From Gammaproteobacteria bacterium (GTDB taxonomy: Bacteria > Pseudomonadota > Gammaproteobacteria > JACKNK01), in contig JACKNK010000002.1 of assembly GCA_024234955.1 (NCBI GenBank), positions 558,001 to 622,000 of the forward strand: a DNA stretch of 64,000 bases. Reading direction: 5' to 3'. Below the pieces are notes generated by a model. It saw only the letters and a list, made by a program, of their open reading frames with translations. It ran no database searches and was not told where the DNA came from. The position numbers and the translations under genes were made by a program. Below are positions 28,607-35,947 of this stretch, in pieces. Positions within the stretch are counted from its first letter, which is position 1. Every line of letters begins with the position of its first letter.

Positions 28607-29779
28607 TCAGGCGTAGCGCGCCCACTGTTGCAGATATGCCTTGGTTGCCGTCGCCCAGTCCGCGTCGGCACCAACCGCAAGTGCGCGTCGCAGTGCGGCG
28701 GTGGGCGATGCGCCGGTCAGCAGCGTGGGCAGCGTCGAAATCAGTCGTTCTCGGGGATAACGTCGCGACCAGCACGGGTTGGCGAGGATCTGGGGCAGGC
28801 CGTAGTCGCGGGCGGTGACGGCAAGGTTGCGGGCGATGCCTTTGATGCCCGGTTGCCCTTGTCCCTTGCTGATTCCGGCGTTCAGATAGTCCGACCAGTC
28901 ACCGATTTCCAGGCCGAGGCGACGGGTTTCCAGAAGTCGCATCGCGTCCGACCAGAGGCTGACGGTGCGCGTCTGCCATTCGCCGAGGTCTGCCTTGATG
29001 TGTTCGCGGTAATCCGGGTGGAACTTGGCTTTCAGGGCCAGTTGATATTGGCCGAGCAATTCGTCCCGGCGCGTCCAGCGGGACGTCGCCAACCGTTCAT
29101 TTTTGATCGGGTAGGAAGGGTGGAATCGGCCTTCCGCAGCGAGGACCGCGTCGGTACACGCGAGCAGGGCCTTGAACATGTATTTGACGAAACGTTCGCG
29201 CAGCGCGGGATCGGTGATCTCGCCCTCGCGCAACTGCTGTGCATTGATCAGCAGCAGGCTGCCGCGATTGAGCATCAGACGGGTGAATTCGCCCAGCGGC
29301 AGGGTCGCGAACGGCATCGCCGGCATCGGTTTGAGGACATCGCAATCGCCGGCCACGACGCGGTGTCCCCAGATCATTTCCGCATGCATCAGCGAATATT
29401 CGGCCTGGGGAAGTTTTTCCGCTTGAAGAAAGGCGAAATCGACTTCCACACCGACCTCGCTTTCGAGGTCCTTGCCGATCCGGGCGAGGCGCGGCGCGAG
29501 GTCACGGATCGCCGTCTTGTCCATGTCCGCGACCACGATGAAGTAGTCGTAATCGTTATAGGGCGCCGGCTGTCCGTCGATCAGGGTGAAACCGCCTTCC
29601 CCCCGGCCATAACCCCCCATCAATACCAGGGCGCGGAAATGGGCCGGAGGGACTGCTGCCACGACCGCCTTTGCGATGATTTTCTGATCCTTGTCGATGC
29701 GGTCCTCGACCGCCTCGTCGCCATCCAGCGTGTAGCGGTCCGTTCGCGCCGGAGCGATGTCCTGATCAATCGATGCCAT
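28607..29779 (-). CDS. Nucleotidyltransferase-fold protein of unknown specificity
   Basis: This 390-residue protein carries a likely minimal nucleotidyltransferase active site. GGYGRGEGGF is followed after about 12 residues by NDYDYFIVV and later by EVDFAF, which together resemble the GG-S/R plus D-x-D plus D pattern of the polymerase-beta superfamily. The C-terminal half is helical and unassigned. The substrate is unknown; it could modify a lipid or sugar intermediate or a protein. The ATG at 29779 is chosen because a plausible site (GAGAG) precedes it, and it overlaps the end of the upstream GT2 gene by 14 bp. This tight coupling to a glycosyltransferase suggests a role in the same glycan pathway, which is inference. 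Confidence 0.7.
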   Translation of the reverse strand: MASIDQDIAPARTDRYTLDGDEAVEDRIDKDQKIIAKAVVAAVPPAHFRALVLMGGYGRGEGGFTLIDGQPAPYNDYDYFIVVADMDKTAIRDLAPRLARIGKDLESEVGVEVDFAFLQAEKLPQAEYSLMHAEMIWGHRVVAGDCDVLKPMPAMPFATLPLGEFTRLMLNRGSLLLINAQQLREGEITDPALRERFVKYMFKALLACTDAVLAAEGRFHPSYPIKNERLATSRWTRRDELLGQYQLALKAKFHPDYREHIKADLGEWQTRTVSLWSDAMRLLETRRLGLEIGDWSDYLNAGISKGQGQPGIKGIARNLAVTARDYGLPQILANPCWSRRYPRERLISTLPTLLTGASPTAALRRALAVGADADWATATKAYLQQWARYA

Positions 29780-30662
29780 AAAAGACTCTCCCGTCCTTGA
29801 AACCTTGCCAACGCCCCCATTTCTGTACGAATCGCAGCGGCACGGTATGCAGCAGCGCGTCCAGGGACAGGGTGCGGATTCCCCAAACGATGTCGCGCAG
29901 CACTTCCATGCCAAAGGGGAGCAGGAAGTATCGCAACAGGGAAGGTTTCATCTCGCCACGGCGGAAAATCCATGCCTCGGCCTTGCCTTCGCCATACATG
30001 CGTTTGTACGACTGTTTCAGGGTGTAGTTATGTGAATGCGTCGCCGGGGCATCGGCGACGTATTCGATCTTGTGCCCGGCCTGTTTGAGCCGGTACGACC
30101 ATTCGATGTCTTCGGAATACTGAACCTGGGTCTCGAAGGGAATGGCCTCGATCACCGAGCGACGCACGGCGGAATTGGCCATGGAGAAGAAATGCACCCA
30201 TTTGGCCGATTCGCTGCCATCGCCAAAGGCGCGTTCGGTGTCCTTGCGGAACAGGCTGCGGCAATCGGGGCGGGCGGTCTGGCGGCCAAAGCTGGCCGCG
30301 ACTTCCGGATGTTCGAACGGGGCGATCATCCGTTCCAGCCAGTCCGGCGTTTCCGGGGTGGCGTCGGAGTTGATGAACACGATGATTTCAGCGCTGGGCT
30401 GGCCGGCGGCGATGCGTTTTACCGCGTCGTTCATGACCGTCCCGGGGTTATAGCTTTTCGGATCGTTCTGATCGATGTGGTCGGCGTCGTTGAACTCCCG
30501 GATCACGTCGATGGTGCCGTCCGAGGAGGTCGAATCGAAATTCCACAACTGGTAGTCGCGGAAGTTCTGGTCGCGGATCGCTTCCAGCGTGCCCCGGATT
30601 ACGTCGATGTCGTTGTATGAGCGCATCGCGATGGCGATGCGGGGTCCGTCGGTGGTGGTCAT
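29766..30662 (-). CDS. Family 2 glycosyltransferase
   Basis: This 298-residue GT-A enzyme should transfer a sugar from a nucleotide donor in the cytoplasm. The N-terminus IAIAMRSYNDIDVI starts the Rossmann-like fold. NFDSTSSDGTID is the first donor-binding acidic site, and EIIVFINSDATPETPDWLE holds the DxD-equivalent. YSEDIEWSYRLKQAGH fits the ED catalytic-base motif of GT2 enzymes such as rhamnosyltransferases. The start at 30662 has a GGAG site. The gene lies 30 bp after the polymerase and overlaps the next gene by 14 bp. Donor and acceptor cannot be told from the sequence. Confidence 0.92.
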   Translation of the reverse strand: MTTTDGPRIAIAMRSYNDIDVIRGTLEAIRDQNFRDYQLWNFDSTSSDGTIDVIREFNDADHIDQNDPKSYNPGTVMNDAVKRIAAGQPSAEIIVFINSDATPETPDWLERMIAPFEHPEVAASFGRQTARPDCRSLFRKDTERAFGDGSESAKWVHFFSMANSAVRRSVIEAIPFETQVQYSEDIEWSYRLKQAGHKIEYVADAPATHSHNYTLKQSYKRMYGEGKAEAWIFRRGEMKPSLLRYFLLPFGMEVLRDIVWGIRTLSLDALLHTVPLRFVQKWGRWQGFKDGRVFYGID

Positions 30663-30692
30663 GGTGTCTCCAGACAGGCTTTCTGCCTGCAA

Positions 30693-32096
30693 CTATAGCC
30701 GTGCGTTAGCCGGTGCCGGGGCCGGCAACGTCTTGGTTTTTGATCGACGTCGTTTGTCCATCATCCACATCAGCCAGGCCATCTTCATGCGCTCGGTGCG
30801 TTTGTGCTTGATCATCTGCTTGTCCACGCGGGTGAGCGCAGCCAGGAAGCCGGCAAGCATGAAGAACTGCACCGTGACATAGGTCTGACGGAACAGCCAT
30901 TCGAGCATCGACTGGAACCAGAGGGTGAACATGGCGACCACGATCCCGACGGCCATCGTCGTGATCGTGTTGTTTCGTCGTTTGCGTATCTCGCGCAGAC
31001 CGATGAGGAAGAAGTTGCCGATCATCAGCAGAAACACGGCCAGGCCACCCCAGCCCATCTCGCAGGCGTGCAGCAGGTAGACGTTATGCACGATGCCCCG
31101 GTCTACCGGGTTGTCGATGAAGGCGACGTATTTGGTTTCGTTGATGACGTAGGAGTAGTTGTTGATGCCGACCCCGAAGGGATGATCGTTGGCCATCGCC
31201 TTGGCCGCGTCGTTGGCGTAATGCCGCGATTCGCCGGACGCTTCCGGGGCGTTCAGGAAGCGGTCGATGATGGCGGGCGCCACCTTGATCGCGACCGGCA
31301 GCGCGAGCAGGAAAAGGGTCAGGATGACCCGGGATTTGTGCGGCGTCGGTTTGTCGTAGAAGGACAGCACGATGACCAGGGTGTAGCCCATGATCATGGA
31401 GACCAGGGCGCCACGGGAGAAGGTCGCCAGCACCATCACCGAGCCCATGCCCAGACAGGCCCAGTAGATAATCGTTCGCTTGCTCTTTTCGCCAAGGATG
31501 AACGCGAAAAAGATCATGTTCATCATGTTGATGTAGACCGCCAGCGTGTTCGAGTGCGGCGTGGTTCCCGGGGCGCGGTAGATCCCGCCCAGGCGTTGCT
31601 TGAGCACGATCAGGAATTCCATCGCGACGATGCCGGCGAGAATCATCAGGATGAAATGCAGGTCCTCCTCCTCCCGCAGGTAGTTGTACGCCACCCAGTA
31701 CACCGCGATCGCACGGATCAGCTTGAACAGACCGAAACCTGCGTAGACACCCACATAAGCTACCGAGGCGGAGATCAGCGCCATCAGCAGGTAGACCATG
31801 ATGATATTGCCGTTGGGCGGGATCAGATCGAGTTTGCGATGTTGCCATCGTGGGGACTTGGCCATGACGATGATCAGGGCGATCACCATCCAATCGGTGA
31901 TGCCGAATTCGAAGCCACGGGTGTCGCCGCGATATTGCTCCATCGACACGAAGTTGATGTCGATGAGGTAGGAGGTCGAGAAGAAGCAACCCGCGACCAG
32001 CAGACGTTCGGCCCAGCGGTAATTGATTCCGAACCAGGACGCGACCGGGATGAAGGTCGCGGTCATCGCCAGAAAAATAAAATGTTTTGCTTCCAC
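30693..32096 (-). CDS. O-antigen ligase/polymerase-like membrane protein (Wzy_C family)
   Basis: This 467-residue protein has about a dozen hydrophobic segments. Between the late ones is a large periplasmic loop containing NDHPFGVGINNY and a conserved histidine in RGIVHNVYLLHACEMGWGG. Both are features of the O-antigen ligase/Wzy_C group. It probably polymerises lipid-linked repeat units or ligates a glycan at the periplasmic face. The start appears to be GTG at 32096, 21 bp after EpsI. The C-terminus is a basic cytoplasmic tail. Its position between EpsI and a glycosyltransferase suggests that the polymer, or glycosylation of sorted proteins, is tied to the exosortase system. Confidence 0.88.
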   Translation of the reverse strand: MEAKHFIFLAMTATFIPVASWFGINYRWAERLLVAGCFFSTSYLIDINFVSMEQYRGDTRGFEFGITDWMVIALIIVMAKSPRWQHRKLDLIPPNGNIIMVYLLMALISASVAYVGVYAGFGLFKLIRAIAVYWVAYNYLREEEDLHFILMILAGIVAMEFLIVLKQRLGGIYRAPGTTPHSNTLAVYINMMNMIFFAFILGEKSKRTIIYWACLGMGSVMVLATFSRGALVSMIMGYTLVIVLSFYDKPTPHKSRVILTLFLLALPVAIKVAPAIIDRFLNAPEASGESRHYANDAAKAMANDHPFGVGINNYSYVINETKYVAFIDNPVDRGIVHNVYLLHACEMGWGGLAVFLLMIGNFFLIGLREIRKRRNNTITTMAVGIVVAMFTLWFQSMLEWLFRQTYVTVQFFMLAGFLAALTRVDKQMIKHKRTERMKMAWLMWMMDKRRRSKTKTLPAPAPANARL

Positions 32097-32117
32097 CCGT
32101 TGGAATTCCAGCCAGGT

Positions 32118-32786
32118 TCAGCGCACGCTGGTTTCGAGCAGCGTTTGCAGCCGGGACGCAAACCGGACGAGTTCCTCTTCAGCCTCGTCGTCGCCGCCAA
32201 CTTCAGGAAGCGGCGTGGAAATGCGCATCATCACCCAACTTGCACGCGCGTTTTTCAGTCGGTCCCAGGCGTCTTGCAGGACGCGCTCGAAGTAATTCGA
32301 GGCGAAGCGACGTCCATCGGTGAACCAGTAGGTAACCAGTTCACGAAATGGCGCACCATTCTGGTCGAGTCGAACGACGGCGCGCATCGGGTGCTCGCCA
32401 CTGCCCAGCGTCCACAATGCCGGTTCGCTGCTCTCCACGGTCCAGCCGGAGCCGGTATAGCAATATTCCGGAGGATGGTGGGCGTGGCGGTCGTTGAAGG
32501 TCTGCACCGCCAATAACCAGATTGGCGGGCGTTCCGGGTGCGCGCTGTCCCGGTACTCACGTTTTATGGAGATGCCCCCGCCGAAAAGCTGGAGCTCAAA
32601 CGGGTCGAGCGGAATGCTGCGCCCGACACGATCGCCGATCAGGTGTGAAAACGCGTTGAGGTCCGGTGTCCCGGGGGAGTTGGCGTCGAGCGGCGACGGT
32701 TCCCGCTGCAGCCACCATGCAACCGCCAATGCAGCGACCAGCAACAGGTTGATCAGCCACATGCTGCGGCGTCGGCTATGAGTCAT
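32118..32786 (-). CDS. epsI: Exosortase-associated protein EpsI
   Basis: This 222-residue protein has one N-terminal membrane anchor (about 9-26) and a periplasmic domain of the DUF3485/EpsI family. The recognisable blocks are HHPPEYCYTGSGW and the C-terminal TYWFTDGRRFASNYF. EpsI proteins occur with, or fused to, exosortases in exopolysaccharide loci; their molecular role is not settled. The ATG at 32786 overlaps the stop of the preceding membrane gene as ATGA, which decides the start over upstream codons. It is part of a run of exosortase, membrane protein, EpsI and polymerase. Confidence 0.88.
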   Translation of the reverse strand: MTHSRRRSMWLINLLLVAALAVAWWLQREPSPLDANSPGTPDLNAFSHLIGDRVGRSIPLDPFELQLFGGGISIKREYRDSAHPERPPIWLLAVQTFNDRHAHHPPEYCYTGSGWTVESSEPALWTLGSGEHPMRAVVRLDQNGAPFRELVTYWFTDGRRFASNYFERVLQDAWDRLKNARASWVMMRISTPLPEVGGDDEAEEELVRFASRLQTLLETSVR

Positions 32787-33280
32787 CGTCGTGTACGCCA
32801 GTGTTGGAGCGCGAGAGGAAGGATCAGCAGGGCCGCAATCGGCCATTTGATGATCACCCCATAGTGATAGCCGAGCCCGGTAAGGCTGTGAATGACATTG
32901 CCCAATAGAAATGCGGTGGTCGGGATCGCCAGGATCATGAGCGCTGCACCGATCAGGGACGATTTCATCGAGATGCCGCTCAGTGCGGCGAGCCCGGTCA
33001 GCATCGTCGTCAGGGCGAGTGCGCGGAGCAGATTGATGTCGATCAGCAAGCCGATAACGCTGATCAAGGCGCCAGCGGTGAGCAGGGTTATCCCGATCCG
33101 GGTTGCCGGGTTTTGCCGCGATTTCAGGCCCAATCCCCAGATGGCCAATGCGGCCACAAGCCAGACCGGACCCTGCGTATCAAGTGGGGAGCTCATCCAG
33201 CTCGTCCATATCCAGATGAAAAGGTCGCCGGCCAACGCCAGGCTCAGCGCGAAGGTCGCAACGAGGCTGCTGATGGGCAT
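32783..33280 (-). CDS. Small polytopic membrane protein in the exosortase locus, unknown function
   Basis: This 165-residue protein is almost entirely hydrophobic, with five or six predicted spans and short polar loops (for example GLKSRQNPATR and a C-terminal LQHWRTRR). I do not recognise a named family and no catalytic motif is visible. It sits exactly between the exosortase (53 bp away) and EpsI (4-bp ATGA overlap), so it is very probably co-translated with EpsI. It could be an accessory to the exosortase or polymerase, or a diverged non-catalytic exosortase-like segment; the sequence does not settle this. Confidence 0.8.
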   Translation of the reverse strand: MPISSLVATFALSLALAGDLFIWIWTSWMSSPLDTQGPVWLVAALAIWGLGLKSRQNPATRIGITLLTAGALISVIGLLIDINLLRALALTTMLTGLAALSGISMKSSLIGAALMILAIPTTAFLLGNVIHSLTGLGYHYGVIIKWPIAALLILPLALQHWRTRR

Positions 33281-33333
33281 GGGCCACGACTCCGGGATCA
33301 GACGTTCCGTCGGACGTTGTTCACGACGAAAGA

Positions 33334-34227
33334 TCAGTGCGAGGGCAGATCGGCGTCGGAACGGGGCCGGGCTTTGGTTTCCAGACCCTCCGGTGCGGGC
33401 AGCATGCGATGTACCAGAATGCCGGCAAGGAACAGCAGCACGATTGCGAGCGCGAACACCAGCAATCCGGAAAAGTCGTGAAAGAACCCCAGCGCGGTCT
33501 CACGGCCATAGACGTAACCCAATACCGCCACCGTCGCGATACGCAGGCCATTGGCGACCAGCACGATCAAGGGGGTCAGGGCAATGAGAATGAAACGACC
33601 GCTGCCACGATCTTCGGTAAGCCACGCGAACACCACGCCCAGCATCAGCAAGGTGGACAGGTAGTTCAGGCCGGAACACGACGCGATCACCGCGACATCG
33701 ATATTCGGCGTGAGCAGTTCGGTGCCGCTGCGGGTGACCTCCATGAACGGCGCAAGCAGCCCCTGCGCGAATATCGTCGAAGCCAGACGCATCGGGAAAC
33801 TGAGGTAGATCTCGATGGTGTCGAAAAAGGGAAACGCAAACAGCAGGAACCAGAACGGAAACGCCATGACGCTGGCGCGCTGCTTGCCCTCCAGCCACAG
33901 ACTTCCACCATGCAGGAGCATCGGGAGCGCGAGGCCTGAGAGCAGATATTCTCCGGAGACCAGGCCGGCGACATGCAACAGCAGTCCCGGGACGATCAAG
34001 CCGAACCCGGATGTGTTGTGGGTTACCGGCAGACTGGCCAGAAGGCCGCGCCGCATCCACAGCAGCCAGGCGCTGAACAGGGGCGCCAGGATGCCGATGG
34101 AGTGATCCAGGTTGTTCATCCAGTAATCGAACAACCACGCGATGGGCGCTGCATAAAGCAGGGCCAGTAACGCGAGCGCCCCCAGAACGGAGGCGTCGCG
34201 GTACCAAGGTGTGTGAGTCGCAGTCAT
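33334..34227 (-). CDS. Exosortase (PEP-CTERM protein-sorting transpeptidase)
   Basis: This 297-residue membrane enzyme recognises the C-terminal PEP motif of secreted proteins, cleaves near it and passes them on, probably to a glycan or lipid acceptor. All three signature residues are visible: Cys184 in IASCSGLNYL, Arg229 in VANGLRIATV and His250 in GFFHDFSGLL. Each is placed at the end of a membrane helix as in the exosortase/archaeosortase family. It lacks the fused C-terminal EpsI domain seen in some types; EpsI is encoded separately two genes downstream. The gene starts 19 bp after the PEP-CTERM pair on the same strand, so substrates and enzyme may share a transcript. The subtype cannot be named from sequence reading alone. 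Confidence 0.93.
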   Translation of the reverse strand: MTATHTPWYRDASVLGALALLALLYAAPIAWLFDYWMNNLDHSIGILAPLFSAWLLWMRRGLLASLPVTHNTSGFGLIVPGLLLHVAGLVSGEYLLSGLALPMLLHGGSLWLEGKQRASVMAFPFWFLLFAFPFFDTIEIYLSFPMRLASTIFAQGLLAPFMEVTRSGTELLTPNIDVAVIASCSGLNYLSTLLMLGVVFAWLTEDRGSGRFILIALTPLIVLVANGLRIATVAVLGYVYGRETALGFFHDFSGLLVFALAIVLLFLAGILVHRMLPAPEGLETKARPRSDADLPSH

Positions 34228-34246
34228 GCGACAGGTTTTAGCACGT

Positions 34247-35011
34247 CTATGCGGTTACCACACCACGATCGCGCCGCCGACGATTGATCAGGCCCAGCAG
34301 GGTGGTGCTGCCAACCAGCATCAGGGCCCACTCGCCCGGTTCCGGGGCGCCGGCGGCGATGCGGCGGGCGTTCTCGATACCGATGTCGATCGCGAACACG
34401 ACATCGTCGTAGTCGCGGTCGCCGCCACCGTAGAGGTCTTCGAATCCGATGGTGAGCAGACCTTTCTCGGGGAGCAGGCCAGCGACGACATGCGAGATGC
34501 CGTCCGGGTTAAGGGCATCGTCGGTGAAGTAGGTGTTGACGTAATTGTCCATGTAGTAATCGACGCGGGCATCACTGAGTTGGTCACGGTACTTCTCATA
34601 GCTGAAGCCGTTCGCGGACAGGAAGAAGCCCAGGGTGGTGCCAGCCTCGAAAGTCCCCAATTCCACCGGCTGCCAGGGCTGCAGGTCGCCACCGGAGCCA
34701 GCAAGCGAGGCATTTGCCCAGATGACGTTGCGGTTGGCGGCGGTGCTGGCATCGGTGCTGGCGTCGTACCAACCCACAGTGTTCCGGTAGCCCGCGCCTT
34801 CGCTGATGAAGTAAGCGGTGACCTTGGCATCGAACGACAAGGTCAAGGCCGACGGGTCGATACCCAGTTTGACGCTGTCCGCGATTGCCTGCCCTTCCAC
34901 CAGCGCCGGGAATTCATTTTCGAGCGTGGTCGTGAACGCCGAGGCGGTGAAGGGAAAGAGAAGTGCGACAACGGTCGCCGCTTTGGTGTTGCGCAATGAG
35001 AGTGTGTTCAT
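34247..35011 (-). CDS. PEP-CTERM surface protein with DUF4114-like domain (copy 1)
   Basis: This 254-residue protein has a signal peptide and an acidic DUF4114-like beta domain. Near the end of that domain are GFEDLYGGGDRDYDDVVF and ALNPDGISHV, whose aspartates could bind calcium. The C-terminal sorting signal is complete: PEPGEWALMLVG, a hydrophobic stretch, then NRRRRDR. It is therefore a probable substrate of the exosortase encoded 19 bp downstream. The start at 35011 is supported by an AAGGAG site. It is closely related to the next gene upstream (34 bp away), sharing the asparagine- and aspartate-rich NPDGISH segment and the same sorting signal. Confidence 0.92.
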   Translation of the reverse strand: MNTLSLRNTKAATVVALLFPFTASAFTTTLENEFPALVEGQAIADSVKLGIDPSALTLSFDAKVTAYFISEGAGYRNTVGWYDASTDASTAANRNVIWANASLAGSGGDLQPWQPVELGTFEAGTTLGFFLSANGFSYEKYRDQLSDARVDYYMDNYVNTYFTDDALNPDGISHVVAGLLPEKGLLTIGFEDLYGGGDRDYDDVVFAIDIGIENARRIAAGAPEPGEWALMLVGSTTLLGLINRRRRDRGVVTA

Positions 35012-35045
35012 GGTTTGACTCCTTGAAATGAAACTGAATTTGAGT

Positions 35046-35780
35046 TCAGGCGACGATCCCGCTGCGCTCGGTCAGCGTTTGCCGACGGCGCTTGCGGATC
35101 AGTCCGATCAGGGTGGTGCTGCCGACCAGCATTAGCGCCCATTCGCCAGGCTCCGGGGCGCCAGCGGCGATCTGGCGGGCGTTGTCGATGCCGATGTCGA
35201 GCACGAAAACGACGTCGGAAAAGCCTTCGCCGGAGCCGTCATTCCAGGCCAGCACGAGCAGACCCTCGTCGGCGAGAACGGCGCGCATCAGATGCGAGAT
35301 ACCGTCCGGGTTGAGTGCCTGGTCGCTGAAATAGGTCGTTGTGGTCGAGGTGTCGTTCTGCTTTGAATTTTTTTCGGTATAGCCTGCCGCCGTCAGGTAA
35401 AAGCCCAGTTCGGTGCCCGCATCGAAATGCCCAAGGTTGTCCGGACGACCGATCTTGAGCAGTCCGCCGGAGTCTTTTTCCGAGGTGTTCGCCCAGATCA
35501 CGTTGAGATTGGCTGCATTCGTCGGATCGGTGGAGGCGTCGTACCAGCCGACCGTGTTCTGGTAGCTGGTGTCCTCGCTGATGAAGAAGGCCATGATCTT
35601 GGTGTCGGAGGACAAGGTGAGGCTGGCCGGCGCCGTGCCCAGAATCACGGCATCCGACAATTGTCCGTCGTCCAGCAGGGCCGGGAACTGCGCTTCAAGG
35701 CGGTTGGAATCCGCCCAGGCAGTGGGCCCGATCAGCATGGAAAGGCCGACGCCAAGCAGTGAGCGGGAGAGTATGTTCAC
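35046..35780 (-). CDS. PEP-CTERM surface protein with DUF4114-like domain (copy 2)
   Basis: This 244-residue paralogue of the neighbouring PEP-CTERM protein has a signal peptide (cleavage expected after GPTAWA). The DUF4114-like core holds FYLTAAGYTEKN, ALNPDGISHLM and SDVVFVLDIG. The tail is PEPGEWALMLVG, a hydrophobic stretch, then RKRRRQ. GTG at 35780 is taken as start because a GGAGG site lies 9 bases before it; a TTG three codons earlier would touch that site. The core is shorter and lacks the GGGDRDYDD insert of its partner. A sigma-54-like promoter lies just upstream (35833-35850), so this gene probably leads the transcript that runs into the exosortase genes. Confidence 0.92.
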   Translation of the reverse strand: MNILSRSLLGVGLSMLIGPTAWADSNRLEAQFPALLDDGQLSDAVILGTAPASLTLSSDTKIMAFFISEDTSYQNTVGWYDASTDPTNAANLNVIWANTSEKDSGGLLKIGRPDNLGHFDAGTELGFYLTAAGYTEKNSKQNDTSTTTTYFSDQALNPDGISHLMRAVLADEGLLVLAWNDGSGEGFSDVVFVLDIGIDNARQIAAGAPEPGEWALMLVGSTTLIGLIRKRRRQTLTERSGIVA

Positions 35781-35832
35781 GGTGGTCAACCTCCATTCAA
35801 GCAGGGTGGGTTGATGGGTTTGCTTAGGGACT

Positions 35833-35850
35833 ATGCAATGGCTGGGCCAA
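35833..35850 (-). promoter_or_regulatory. Sigma-54-type promoter for the PEP-CTERM pair
   Basis: Read on the minus strand the sequence is TTGGCCCAGCCATTGCAT. It has the invariant GG and GC exactly 10 bases apart, a TGGC -24 element and a TTGCA -12 element. Transcription would begin about 12 bases further on, leaving a leader of about 40 nt to the GTG at 35780. PEP-CTERM genes in several bacteria are known to be driven by sigma-54 promoters under PrsK/PrsR control, so the position is what the family predicts. Confidence 0.72.
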
Positions 35851-35947
35851 TGTTTGGAAAGCGTGGTTTTTGGTTAGGTGTTTCCTGCTTTTCTCATACC
35901 CGAACGTAGTGCCGGGTCCTGCGTCCGGTTACCAGACGGGTCATCTA

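Noticed and set aside
30804..32516. 570-codon plus-strand frame across the polymerase and EpsI genes
   Set aside because: It crosses two real minus-strand genes and their junction and is rich in His, Asp and Gln, as expected from the complement of membrane-protein codons.
35922..35938. Hairpin CGTCCGG-TTA-CCAGACG downstream of the TPR lipoprotein gene as a terminator
   Set aside because: The stem is seven pairs with a G-T pair on one strand and no T-run follows on the minus strand, so it was not listed as a terminator.
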